64,000 nt of DNA, taken from positions 1 to 64,000 of the forward strand of contig NZ_JBJZOI010000018.1 in the NCBI RefSeq assembly GCF_047200635.1, read 5' to 3'. Below are positions 16,706-25,036 of the stretch, one piece after another. The notes below the pieces were generated by a model that saw only the letters and a list, made by a program, of their open reading frames with translations, did no database searches and was not told the origin of the DNA. Both the position numbers and the translations under genes were made by a program. How positions within the stretch are numbered: position 1 is the stretch's first letter; the number at the start of each line of letters is the position of its first letter. The stretch comes from Saccharopolyspora_C sp047200635 (GTDB lineage Bacteria > Actinomycetota > Actinomycetes > Mycobacteriales > Pseudonocardiaceae).

Positions 16706-16736
16706 CGAGATCGCGCCCTCCGAAGGCGCGATCTCG
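16706..16736 (-). terminator. Hairpin after cobN
   Basis: A perfect 12-bp stem (CGAGATCGCGCC with GGCGCGATCTCG) around a 7-base loop, beginning 17 bases past the cobN stop. There is no U-tract, as is common in high-GC actinobacteria. It probably ends the cobN transcript. Confidence 0.7.
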
Positions 16737-16752
16737 CGGGGCGGCTCGTCGA

Positions 16753-19700
16753 TCAGGCCTTGCGGGGGCCGTCCTCCAGGTCGCCCTCGGCCTGGAGGTA
16801 GACCTCGTGCAGGGCGGCGAGGGTGTCCGGGTCCGGGGATTCCCACATCTTCCGGTTCGCCGCTTCCAGGAGGCGCTCGGTGATGCCGTGCAGCGCCCAC
16901 GGGTTGGACTCGGTGAGGAACTTCTGGTTCTCCTCGTCCAGCACGTAGGTCTCGGCGAGCTTCTCGTACATCCAGTCGCCCACCACGCCGGTCGTGGCGT
17001 CGTAGCCGAACAGGTAGTCCACGGTGGCCGCCAGCTCGAACGCGCCCTTGTAGCCGTGCTTGCGCATCGCCGCGAGCCAGCGCGGGTTGACCACGCGGGC
17101 GCGGAACACCCGGGAGGTCTCCTCGGTCAGCGAGCGGGTGCGGATGGCGTCCGGGCGGCTGCTGTCGCCGATGTAGGCCGCCGGTGCCTTGCCGGTCAGC
17201 GCGCGCACCGTGGCGATCATGCCGCCGTGGTACTGGAAGTAGTCGTCGGAGTCGGCGATGTCGTGCTCGCGGGTGTCGACGTTCTTGGCCGCCACCGAGA
17301 TCCGCTTGTAGGCCGATTCCATGTCGCCGCGCGCCTCGGTGCCGTCCAGGCCGCGCCCGTAGGCGTAACCGCCCCACACCGCGTAGACCTCGGCGAGGTC
17401 GGTGTCGTCGCGCCAGTTCTTGCTGTCCATCAACGGCAGCAGGCCCGCCCCGTACGCGCCGGGCTTGGAGCCGAAGACGCGGGTGGTGGCTCGCCGCTCG
17501 TCGCCGTGCTCGGCGAGGTCCGCCTGGGCGTGGGCGCGCACGAAGTTCCGCTCGTGCGGCTCGTCGAGCCCGGCCACCTGCCGCACCGCGTCGTCGAGCA
17601 GCGTGACCACGTGGGGGAACGCGTCCCGGAAGAATCCGCTGATCCGCACGGTCACGTCGACCCGGGGGCGGCCCAGCTCCTCCAGCGGGATCACTTCGAG
17701 CCCGTTGACCCGCCGCGAGGCCTCGTCCCAGGTGGGCCGCACGCCCAGCAGCGCCAGCACCTCCGCGATGTCGTCGCCGGAGGTGCGCATCGCCGAGGTG
17801 CCCCACACCGACAGGCCCACCGAGCGGGGGTACTCGCCGGTGTCGGCGAGGTAGCGCTCCAGCAGCGAGTCCGCGATGGCGTGGCCGGTCTCCCAGGCGA
17901 GCCTGCTGGGCACCGCCTTCGGGTCCACCGAGTAGAAGTTCCGGCCCGTCGGCAGCACGTTGATCAGCCCGCGCAGCGGGGAACCGCTGGGACCGGCCGG
18001 GACGTAGCCGCCGTCGAGGGCGTGCAGCGTCGCGGTCATCTCGTCGGTGGTCGAGTCCAGCCGGGGGACCACCTCGGTGACGGCGAACTCCAGCACCCGC
18101 ACCACGTCGTCCGGCGCCTCGCCGAGGACCGAGCGGCTCACCTCGGGCACCGCGCCGAGCTCCCAGCCGCGCTCCTCCATCCCGGCGACGAGGTCGTGCG
18201 CGGTCCGCTCCACGTCGTCCACGGCGCCGCGGGCGGTGCTGCCGTCCTCGGCCATGCCCAGCGCCTCCCGCAGCCCGGGCAGGGCGCCGCTGCGCCCGCC
18301 CCAGACCTGCCGGGCGCGCAGCATGGCCAGCACCAGGTTCACCCGCGCCTCACCGGCCGGGGCGTCGCCGAGCACGTGCAGCCCGTCGCGGATCTGCGCG
18401 TCCTTGATCTCGCAGAGCCAGCCGTCGACGTGCAGCAGCATGTCGTCGAACTCGGCCTCGTGCGGGCGCTCGTCCAGCCCGAGGTCGTGGTCCAGCTTCG
18501 CGGCCTGCATCAGCGTCCAGATCTGGCTGCGGATCGCGGGCAGCTTCGCCGGGTCCATCGCGGAGATCTGCGCGTGCTCGTCGAGCAGCTGCTCCAGCCG
18601 CGCGATGTCGCCGTAGCTCTCCGCCCGCGCCATCGGCGGCACCAGGTGGTCCACGAGCGTGGCGTGCACCCGGCGCTTCGCCTGGGTGCCCTCACCGGGG
18701 TCGTTGACCAGGAACGGGTACACCAGCGGCAGGTCGGCCAGCGCCGCGTCCGGCGCGCAGGAGGCCGACAGGCCCGCGGTCTTGCCGGGCAGCCACTCCA
18801 GGTTGCCGTGCTTGCCCAGGTGCACCATCGCGTGCGCGCCGAACTCGTCGGTCATCCAGCGGTAGGCCGCGAGGTAGTGGTGGCTCGGCGGCAGGTCCGG
18901 GTCGTGGTAGATCGCGATCGGGTTCTCGCCGAAGCCGCGCGGCGGCTGCACCACGACCACCACGTTGCCCGCGCGCAGCGCCGCGAGCACGATCTCGCCG
19001 TCCGGGTCGTGCGAGCGGTCCACGAACTGCTCGCCCGGCGGCGGCCCCCAGTGCCGCTCGACGCTGTCCCGCAGGTCCTGCGGCAGGGTGGCGAACCAGT
19101 CGGCGTAGCGCTTCGCTGGGATGCGCACCGGGTTGCCGGACAGCTGCTCCTCGGTCAGCCAGTCCGGGTCCTGGCCCCCGGCGGCGATCAGCGCGTGCAC
19201 CAGCGCGTCGCCGTCCTGCGCGGCGACGCCGGGCAGCGCGTCCGGGCCGTCCTCGGGGCCGATGTCGTACCCGGCTTCGCGGAGGCGCTGGAGCAGGCCC
19301 ACCGCGCTGGCCGGGGTGTCGAGCCCGACCGCGTTGCCGATGCGGGAGTGCTTCGTCGGGTAGGCCGAGAGCATCAGCACCAGCCGCTTGTCGGCGGCCG
19401 GGACGTGCCGCAGCCGCGCGTGCTTCACGGCGATGCCCGCGACGCGCGCGGTGCGCTCCGGATCGGCCACGTACACCGGGAGGCCCTCGGAGTCGTTCTC
19501 CTTGAACGAGAACGGCACCGTGATCAGCCTGCCGTCGAACTCCGGCACCGCCACCTGGGTGGCCATGTCCAGCGGGGACAGGCCCTCGTCGTTGTCCGCC
19601 CAGGCCGCGCGGCTGGAGGTGAGCGTGAGCCCCTGCAGGATCGGCACGTCCAGCGCAGCCAGCGCCCCCACGTCCCACGCCTCGTCGTCACCCCCGGCCG

Positions 19701-20367
19701 AGGCGGTCGCGGGCTTCGTGCCGCCCGCCGCCAGCACCGTCACGATCAGCGCGTCCGCCTCGCGCAGCGTCTCCAGCAGGCCGGGCTCGGGGGCGCGCAG
19801 CGACGCGCAGAACACCGGCAGGGCCTGGCCCCCGGCGTCCTCGATCGCCTCCGAGAGCGCGTGCGCGAACGCGGTGTTGCCCGCCATGTGGTGCGCGCGG
19901 TAGTAGAGCACCGCCACCTTCGGGCCCTCGGTGCGGCGCGGGGTGCGCTCCAGCGGGCCCCACTTCGGCGTCTCCACCGGTGGCTCGAAGCCGTGGCCGG
20001 TGAGCAGCACGGTGTCGGAGAGGAAGTGGAACAGCTGCGCGAGGTTGTCCGGCCCGCCCTGAGCCAGGTAGGCGTGGGCCTGCGCGCACACGCCGCCGGG
20101 GACCGTGGAGCACTCCATGAGTTCCGCGTCCGGGGCCTGCTCGCCGCCGAGGACCACGACCGGGCGCGGGCCCGCGAGCAGCGCGTCCAGGCCCTCCTCC
20201 CAGGCGCGGCGGCCGCCGAGCAGCCGCACCACCACGAGGTCCGCGTCCTCCAGCAGCGGCGGCAGGTCGTCCGCGCCGAGCCGCGCCGGGTTGCCGAGCC
20301 GGAAGTCCGCACCGCTGGCGCGTGCGCTGAGCAGATCGGTGTCCGATGTGGACAGCAGCAGGATCAT
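16753..20367 (-). CDS. cobN: Cobaltochelatase subunit CobN
   Basis: Large subunit of the ATP-dependent cobaltochelatase (CobNST) that inserts Co(II) into hydrogenobyrinate a,c-diamide in the oxygen-dependent route. 1204 residues, normal for the family. Landmarks: N-terminus ILLLSTSDTDLLSARASG, GxTPK region, VHLGKHGNLEWLPGK near residue 510 (the metal/porphyrinoid site of the family), WGTSAMRTSGDDIAEVLALLG, and SAYKRISVAAKNVDTREHDI near the C-terminus. ATG 20367 gives the usual N-terminus and overlaps the stop of a 17-codon leader ORF (ATGA). Expression is controlled by the cobalamin riboswitch upstream. Partner subunits CobS/CobT (or ChlI/ChlD) are not in the window. Confidence 0.97.
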   Translation of the reverse strand: MILLLSTSDTDLLSARASGADFRLGNPARLGADDLPPLLEDADLVVVRLLGGRRAWEEGLDALLAGPRPVVVLGGEQAPDAELMECSTVPGGVCAQAHAYLAQGGPDNLAQLFHFLSDTVLLTGHGFEPPVETPKWGPLERTPRRTEGPKVAVLYYRAHHMAGNTAFAHALSEAIEDAGGQALPVFCASLRAPEPGLLETLREADALIVTVLAAGGTKPATASAGGDDEAWDVGALAALDVPILQGLTLTSSRAAWADNDEGLSPLDMATQVAVPEFDGRLITVPFSFKENDSEGLPVYVADPERTARVAGIAVKHARLRHVPAADKRLVLMLSAYPTKHSRIGNAVGLDTPASAVGLLQRLREAGYDIGPEDGPDALPGVAAQDGDALVHALIAAGGQDPDWLTEEQLSGNPVRIPAKRYADWFATLPQDLRDSVERHWGPPPGEQFVDRSHDPDGEIVLAALRAGNVVVVVQPPRGFGENPIAIYHDPDLPPSHHYLAAYRWMTDEFGAHAMVHLGKHGNLEWLPGKTAGLSASCAPDAALADLPLVYPFLVNDPGEGTQAKRRVHATLVDHLVPPMARAESYGDIARLEQLLDEHAQISAMDPAKLPAIRSQIWTLMQAAKLDHDLGLDERPHEAEFDDMLLHVDGWLCEIKDAQIRDGLHVLGDAPAGEARVNLVLAMLRARQVWGGRSGALPGLREALGMAEDGSTARGAVDDVERTAHDLVAGMEERGWELGAVPEVSRSVLGEAPDDVVRVLEFAVTEVVPRLDSTTDEMTATLHALDGGYVPAGPSGSPLRGLINVLPTGRNFYSVDPKAVPSRLAWETGHAIADSLLERYLADTGEYPRSVGLSVWGTSAMRTSGDDIAEVLALLGVRPTWDEASRRVNGLEVIPLEELGRPRVDVTVRISGFFRDAFPHVVTLLDDAVRQVAGLDEPHERNFVRAHAQADLAEHGDERRATTRVFGSKPGAYGAGLLPLMDSKNWRDDTDLAEVYAVWGGYAYGRGLDGTEARGDMESAYKRISVAAKNVDTREHDIADSDDYFQYHGGMIATVRALTGKAPAAYIGDSSRPDAIRTRSLTEETSRVFRARVVNPRWLAAMRKHGYKGAFELAATVDYLFGYDATTGVVGDWMYEKLAETYVLDEENQKFLTESNPWALHGITERLLEAANRKMWESPDPDTLAALHEVYLQAEGDLEDGPRKA

Positions 20368-20417
20368 GCGGCACGCTCCCGGCTGGGCAGGGACGCGGGC
20401 GTGCGGGCAGGACGCAT
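20364..20417 (-). CDS. 17-codon leader ORF upstream of cobN
   Basis: Encodes MRPARTPASLPSRERAA. It has a strong ribosome binding site (GAGGAAGG, 6 bases before ATG 20417), better placed than the one before cobN, and its TGA overlaps the cobN ATG (ATGA). It sits directly after a GGGG-CGAGGA-CCCC hairpin and downstream of the cobalamin riboswitch. The arrangement suggests that the riboswitch acts on this ORF's initiation and that cobN translation is coupled to it. A real function for the peptide itself is not supported. Confidence 0.55.
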   Translation of the reverse strand: MRPARTPASLPSRERAA

Positions 20418-20484
20418 GGTCAACCTTCCTCGGGGTCCTCGCCCCGGAGTCGTCGGCTGCCCGGTGTCGACCGGGCGGTGGCGG

Positions 20485-20630
20485 CGCGGAGTGTCCTGGC
20501 TCCCGGATCGTCGCTCGCCCCGGCCTTCCCACCCGCAGCTCGTGCGGGCAGTGACCTCGTGCGGAGTCCGCTCCCCGGTGACAGTGGCGGGACCGCGCCG
20601 GACTCGCACCGGCTTCCTCCACTCGTCGCC
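20485..20630 (-). promoter_or_regulatory. Cobalamin (AdoCbl) riboswitch
   Basis: Read on the minus strand, the conserved core is clear: GGAAGCCGGTGCGAGTCCGG, then GGTCCCGCCACTGT (B12-box region), GGTCACTG, GGGAAGGCCGGGGCGAGCGA and the closing GGGAGCCAGGACAC. Order and spacing fit the AdoCbl riboswitch class. It ends about 68 bases before the leader-ORF start. A small hairpin (32-45 of 20400s) just before the ribosome binding site is a candidate expression platform, which would make control translational. Cobalamin is expected to lower cobN expression. Confidence 0.95.
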
Positions 20631-20762
20631 GCGGACCACTCTCCGCAACGGCGCGATCGTTCGTCAAGTGCGCTGGTGCGCCGCGGCAGGAGAGATCGCG
20701 CACTGGCCGATCGCGGGGCGGTGAGGTGCGTCGCGTTGTGCCGACGTGGCCCGGGCGGGCCG

Positions 20763-20768
20763 TAGTAT
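20763..20768 (+). promoter_or_regulatory. Candidate -10 box for cobG operon
   Basis: TAGTAT lies about 100 bases before the cobG GTG in the divergent cobN/cobG gap, the most AT-rich hexamer there. A matching -35 is weak (TTGTGC at an over-long 21-base distance). No riboswitch was seen on the plus strand, so cobG-cobH-cobIJ is apparently not under the cobN riboswitch. Confidence 0.3.
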
Positions 20769-20871
20769 CGACGACCGCCGGTGCGCGGCGAGATCCGCGC
20801 GCCATCCCGGAATCGCGCCGTGCGCTGCGGATTCCGGTTCCGATCGGACCACGACCAGAGCGGGGAGAGCC

Positions 20872-22077
20872 GTGCCGCGACGAGCCGAGCCCGACCGGTG
20901 CCCCGGGGCGCTGCGGGTGCACGAGGCCGCCGACGGCGGCCTGGCCCGGGTCCGCGTGCCCGGCGGCAGGCTCAGCGCGCGCCAGGTGCGGGCGGTGGCC
21001 GCGGCCGCCGAGCTGGGCGACGGCGGCTGGGAGCTCACCTCGCGGGCGAACCTCCAGGTGCGGGGCTTGGCGGCGAGCGCGGTGCCGGAGTTCGCGGCCC
21101 GGCTCGCCGAGTCGGGCCTGCTGCCCTCGCCGACGCACGAGCGGGTCCGCAACGTGATCGCCTCCCCGCACACCGGTTGCGACGAGCTCGCGGCGCTGGA
21201 CGCGGGCGCGGTGGCCGTCGAGCTCGACGAGCTGTTGTGCGCCGAACCCGCGCTGGCGGAACTGCCGGGGCGCTTCCTGTTCACCGTCGACGACGGGCGG
21301 GGCGATGTCGCCGGGCTGGGCGCCGACGTCGGGCTGGTCCCGGCGGGGGGCGCGGTGGCCGTGCTGCTGTCCGGGGCGGACGAGGGGATCCGGGTCGCGG
21401 CCGCCGACGCGGCGCGGGCCGCCGTGCTGGCCGCCGGGGAGTTCCTCGTGGAGCGGGCGCGGCAGGGCGCGGCGAGCTGGCGGCTCGCCGAGCTCTCCGA
21501 GGGCACCGGCCGGGTCGCCGGGCGCCTGCGCGCCGCGCTCGGCTCCGCCGCGCTGGGGAGCACCGCGCCGGTGTCCGCCGTCGAGCCGATGCCGACGCAC
21601 GCCGGGCTGGGCGCCCGGCACCGCCGCGACGGGCTGGTCTGCCTCGCGCTGGGCGCACCGCTGGGGCGGTGCGGCGCCGCGCAGGTGCGGGTGCTGGCCG
21701 AGCTGGGCCGGCCGCTGCGGCTCACCCCGTGGCGCGCCCTGCTGCTGCCGGACGTCCCCGAGACGGCCGCTCCGCGCCTGCTGTCCGAATTGGACGGAGC
21801 CGGATTCCTGGTGGACGCGGCGGATCCGCTCGCCGGGGTGACGTCCTGCGCCGGCAGCCCGGGTTGCGCGAAGTCCCTCGCGGACGTGCGCGCCGACGCC
21901 GCGCGCGTCGCGCGCCCGGGACCTCGGCCGGTGCACTGGGCCGGGTGCGAGCGCCGCTGCGGGCGCCCGGCGGGAGACGCGGTCCTGGTGCTGGCCACCG
22001 GGAGCGGTTACGAGGTCGGCGGAGCCCCCGCCGGCGAGGTGTCAGCCGCGCTGGACGCGGCACGGAGGGCAGTGTGA
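20872..22077 (+). CDS. cobG: Precorrin-3B synthase
   Basis: CobG uses O2 to hydroxylate C20 and form the gamma-lactone of precorrin-3B, the defining step of the oxygen-dependent route. 401 residues of the nitrite/sulphite reductase ferredoxin-like fold in two half-repeats: ARVRVPGGRLSARQVRAVAAAA plus ELTSRANLQVRGL, and later GLVCLALGAPLGRCGAAQVRVLAEL. The C-terminal 4Fe-4S ligands are visible as TSCAGSPGCAKS and HWAGCERRCGRP. GTG 20872 follows GGGGAGAG at good spacing; longer upstream readings are unsupported. Its stop overlaps the cobH start (GTGA), so cobG, cobH and cobIJ form a tight operon divergent from cobN. Confidence 0.95.
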   Translation: MPRRAEPDRCPGALRVHEAADGGLARVRVPGGRLSARQVRAVAAAAELGDGGWELTSRANLQVRGLAASAVPEFAARLAESGLLPSPTHERVRNVIASPHTGCDELAALDAGAVAVELDELLCAEPALAELPGRFLFTVDDGRGDVAGLGADVGLVPAGGAVAVLLSGADEGIRVAAADAARAAVLAAGEFLVERARQGAASWRLAELSEGTGRVAGRLRAALGSAALGSTAPVSAVEPMPTHAGLGARHRRDGLVCLALGAPLGRCGAAQVRVLAELGRPLRLTPWRALLLPDVPETAAPRLLSELDGAGFLVDAADPLAGVTSCAGSPGCAKSLADVRADAARVARPGPRPVHWAGCERRCGRPAGDAVLVLATGSGYEVGGAPAGEVSAALDAARRAV

Positions 22078-22712
22078 GCACCGAGAACGGCTACGACTAC
22101 GTCCGGGACGGGGCGGAGATCTACCGCCGCTCCTTCGCCACCATCCGCGCGGAGGCCGAGCTCGACGGCGTGCCGCCGGACGTGGCGGGAGTGGCGGTCC
22201 GCATGATCCACGCCTGCGGGATGGTGGACCTGGTGCGCGACCTCGCCTGGTCGACGGGAGCGGTCGCCGCCGCCCGCGCCGCGCTGCGCTCCGGGGCGCC
22301 GGTGCTCTGCGATGCCGCGATGGTCGCCGCCGGGATCACCCGGCGCAGGCTGCCCGCGGACAACGAGATCGTCTGCACCCTCGGCGACCCCGGGGTTCCG
22401 GAGCTGGCCGAGCGGCTGGGCACCACCCGCAGCGCGGCGGCGATGGAGCTGTGGCGGGACCGGCTGGAGGGCTCGGTGGTGGCCGTCGGCAACGCCCCGA
22501 CCTCGCTGTTCCGGCTGCTGGAGATGGTCGACGCGGGCGCGGGCAGGCCCGCCGCCGTGCTCGGCCTGCCCGTCGGGTTCATCGGCGCCGCCGAGTCCAA
22601 GCAGGCCCTGGCCGACCACCCCGCGCTGGAGCACCTGGTGGTGCTGGGCCGCCGGGGCGGCAGCGCGATGGCCGTGGCGGCCGTCAACGCGATCGCGAGC
22701 GAACAGGAGTGA
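22074..22712 (+). CDS. cobH: Precorrin-8X methylmutase
   Basis: CobH/CbiC moves the methyl group from C11 to C12 to give hydrogenobyrinate. 212 residues, full length. The catalytic histidine lies in VRMIHACGMVDL (about residue 46). Other family features are PVLCDAAMVAAGI, VVAVGNAPTSLFRLLEM, and GLPVGFIGAAESKQAL near the end. GTG 22074 overlaps the cobG stop and its own stop overlaps the cobIJ GTG, so the three genes are translationally coupled. The sequence alone does not tell aerobic CobH from anaerobic CbiC. Confidence 0.96.
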   Translation: MSTENGYDYVRDGAEIYRRSFATIRAEAELDGVPPDVAGVAVRMIHACGMVDLVRDLAWSTGAVAAARAALRSGAPVLCDAAMVAAGITRRRLPADNEIVCTLGDPGVPELAERLGTTRSAAAMELWRDRLEGSVVAVGNAPTSLFRLLEMVDAGAGRPAAVLGLPVGFIGAAESKQALADHPALEHLVVLGRRGGSAMAVAAVNAIASEQE

Positions 22713-24262
22713 GCAGCACCGTGGAGCAGGCAGGCAGGTTGTTCGGCGTCGGGCTCGGCCCGGGGGACCCGGAGCTGGTCACCGTGAAGGCCGCGCGGCT
22801 GATCGGCGAGGCCGAGGTGATCGCCTATCACAGCGCCCGGCACGGCCGCAGCATCGCCCGCTCCGTCGCCGAGCCCTACCTGCGGGAGGGGCAGCTGGAG
22901 GAGCCGCTGGTCTACCCGGTGACGACGGAGACCACCGACCACCCGGGCGGCTACCAGGGCGCGATCGACGAGTTCTACGCCGAGGCCGCCGAACGCCTCG
23001 CCGCGCACCTGGCCGCCGGGCGGACCGTGGCGCTGCTGTGCGAGGGCGACCCGTTCTTCTACGGCTCCTACATGCACATGCACAAGCGGCTGGTGGGCCG
23101 CTTCGAGGTCGCGGCGATCCCGGGCGTCACCTCGGTGAGCGGGGCCGCGGCCGAGCTGGGCCGGCCGCTGGCCGAGCGGGACGAGGTGCTCACCGTGCTG
23201 CCGGGCACCCTCGACCCCGAGGTGCTGGCGGAGAAGCTGGCGGGCACCGACGCGGCCGCCGTGATGAAGCTCGGCCGCACCTTCGAGGGCGTCAGGGCCG
23301 CCTTCGAGAAGGCGGGCCGGCTGGACGAGGCGTACCTGGCCGAGCGCGCCACCACCGAGCGGCAGCGGCTGCTGCCGCTGGCCGAGGTGGATCCGGAGTC
23401 GGTGCCGTACTTCTCGCTGGCGCTGCTGCCCAGCCCGGTGAACGCCGGCAGCCCGGTGAACCTGACCGACGCCGCCGGCGCCCCGCTGGAGCGGGAGCGC
23501 GCCGCCCCCGTCGCGGGGGAGCGGACCGGGGCGGGGGAGGTCGTGGTCGTCGGCCTCGGGCCCGCCGGTCCGCAGTGGACCACGCCGGAGGTGCACACCG
23601 CCGTGGCCGCCGCCGACGAGCTCATCGGCTACGGCCCCTACCTGGACCGGCTGCCGGCGAACCCGAGGCAGCGCAAGCACGCCTCGGACAACCGCGTGGA
23701 GGCCGAGCGCGCCGAGTTCGCCCTGGACCTGGCCCGGCGCGGCTCCCGGGTCGTGGTGGTGTCCTCCGGTGACCCGGGCGTGTTCGCGATGGCCAGCGCC
23801 GTGCTGGAGGTCGCGGCCGAGGATCGCTTCGCCGGGGTGCCGGTGCGGGTGCTGCCCGGGCTCACCGCGGCGCAGGCCGTGGCCTCCCGGGTCGGGGCGC
23901 CGCTGGGGCACGACTTCTGCGTGCTGTCCCTGTCGGACCGGCTCAAGCCCTGGGAGGTCATCCGCGAGCGGCTGGTCGCGGCGGCGCGGGCCGACCTGGT
24001 GCTGGCGATCTACAACCCCGCCTCGCGCAGCCGCACCTGGCAGGTCGGCGCCGCCCGGGACGCGCTGCTCGAACACCGCGCGCCGGAGACGCCGGTGGTG
24101 ATCGGCCGGGACGTGGGCGGGCCGGCGGAATCGGTCCGGGTCGTGCCGCTGGCCGAGCTCGATCCGTCCGATGTGGACATGCGCTGCCTGCTGCTGGTCG
24201 GGTCGTCCACGACCCGCGCGGTCGGCGGGAGGGTCTTCACGCCGCGCCGCTACCCGGCATGA
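22709..24262 (+). CDS. cobIJ: Bifunctional precorrin-2 C20-methyltransferase/precorrin-3B C17-methyltransferase
   Basis: Fusion of two tetrapyrrole methyltransferases, 517 residues. The CobI half (about 1-245): FGVGLGPGDPELVTVKAARLI, CEGDPFFYGSYMHMHKRL, IPGVTSVSGAAAELG. The CobJ half (about 270-517): VVVVGLGPAGPQWTTPEVHTA, ELIGYGPYLDRLP, SSGDPGVFAMASAVLE, LPGLTAAQAVASRVGAPLGHDFCVLSLSD, IYNPASRSR. CobI methylates C20 of precorrin-2; CobJ methylates C17 and contracts the ring. The CobI-CobJ fusion is common in actinobacteria. GTG start overlaps the cobH stop. The last 13 bases overlap the 3' end of the convergent cobK. Confidence 0.97.
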   Translation: MSSTVEQAGRLFGVGLGPGDPELVTVKAARLIGEAEVIAYHSARHGRSIARSVAEPYLREGQLEEPLVYPVTTETTDHPGGYQGAIDEFYAEAAERLAAHLAAGRTVALLCEGDPFFYGSYMHMHKRLVGRFEVAAIPGVTSVSGAAAELGRPLAERDEVLTVLPGTLDPEVLAEKLAGTDAAAVMKLGRTFEGVRAAFEKAGRLDEAYLAERATTERQRLLPLAEVDPESVPYFSLALLPSPVNAGSPVNLTDAAGAPLERERAAPVAGERTGAGEVVVVGLGPAGPQWTTPEVHTAVAAADELIGYGPYLDRLPANPRQRKHASDNRVEAERAEFALDLARRGSRVVVVSSGDPGVFAMASAVLEVAAEDRFAGVPVRVLPGLTAAQAVASRVGAPLGHDFCVLSLSDRLKPWEVIRERLVAAARADLVLAIYNPASRSRTWQVGAARDALLEHRAPETPVVIGRDVGGPAESVRVVPLAELDPSDVDMRCLLLVGSSTTRAVGGRVFTPRRYPA

Positions 24263-25002
24263 CGCACCCACCGCACGGCCGCGTCGACCTGCTCCACCGT
24301 CGGCACCCCGGGCTCCGGGGGCCGCTGCACGACGACGACCCGCACGCCGAGCTCGCGGGCGGCGTCGAGCTTCGGCCGGGTCATCGGGCCGCCGCTGTTC
24401 TTGGTCACCAGCACGTCGATCCGGTGCTCGCGCAGCAGGGCCCGCTCGGCGTCGAGCCCGAACGGCCCGCGCGCCAGCACCGTCGCGGCGCGCGGCGGCA
24501 GCGGTGGATCCGGCGGGTCGACGGCGCGCAGCAGGAACCACAGGTCGAGGTGCGCGAACCGGGCGACGCCCTGGCGCCCGGTGCTGAGGAAGATCCGCTC
24601 GCCGAGGCCGGGCAGCGCGGCGGCCGCCTCGTCCAGCGAACCGGCCAGGTGCCAGTCCGGTTCGGGCTCCCACGCGGGCCTGCGCAGCACCAGCAGCGGG
24701 ACGCCCGAGGTGGCGCAGGCCGCGACCGCGTGCGCGGTCATCGCGGCGGCGAAGGGGTGCGTCGCGTCCACCACGGCCGCGATGCCCTCGGCCGAGAGCC
24801 AGGCCGCCAGTCCGTCCGCGCCGCCGAAGCCGCCGATCCGCACCTCGCCCTCGGGCAGCCGCGGATCCCGCACCCGGCCGGCCAGCGAAGAGATCACCCG
24901 CACCCCCGGCTCCGCGCCGAGCCGCGCCGCGAGCTCCCGGGCCTCGCCGGTGCCGCCCAGCACCAGGACCCGCCGCACCCCGGTCGCGTCGCCGCCGCTC
25001 AT
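24250..25002 (-). CDS. cobK: Precorrin-6A reductase
   Basis: CobK/CbiJ reduces precorrin-6A to 6B with NADPH. 250 residues. N-terminal nucleotide-binding loop VLVLGGTGEARELAARL, then SSLAGRV, the DATHPFA motif near residue 80, LSTGRQG, and VTKNSGGPMTRPKLDAAREL near the C-terminus, all typical of the family. ATG 25002 is 34 bases from the divergent cbiD start and the 3' end overlaps cobIJ by 13 bases, so this gene is wedged in against its neighbours' direction. It must be transcribed from inside or across the cbiD 5' region. Confidence 0.96.
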   Translation of the reverse strand: MSGGDATGVRRVLVLGGTGEARELAARLGAEPGVRVISSLAGRVRDPRLPEGEVRIGGFGGADGLAAWLSAEGIAAVVDATHPFAAAMTAHAVAACATSGVPLLVLRRPAWEPEPDWHLAGSLDEAAAALPGLGERIFLSTGRQGVARFAHLDLWFLLRAVDPPDPPLPPRAATVLARGPFGLDAERALLREHRIDVLVTKNSGGPMTRPKLDAARELGVRVVVVQRPPEPGVPTVEQVDAAVRWVRHAG

Positions 25003-25010
25003 GCGTGCAC

Positions 25011-25026
25011 CCTTTCACGGTGAAGG
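25011..25026. promoter_or_regulatory. Small dyad in the cobK/cbiD gap
   Basis: CCTTTCACGGTGAAGG contains the dyad TTCAC-G-GTGAA and overlaps the cbiD ribosome binding site (AAGGAGGG). With only 34 bases between the divergent starts, it could be an operator or just the two ribosome-binding regions facing each other. Confidence 0.25.
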
Positions 25027-25036
25027 AGGGCGCATC

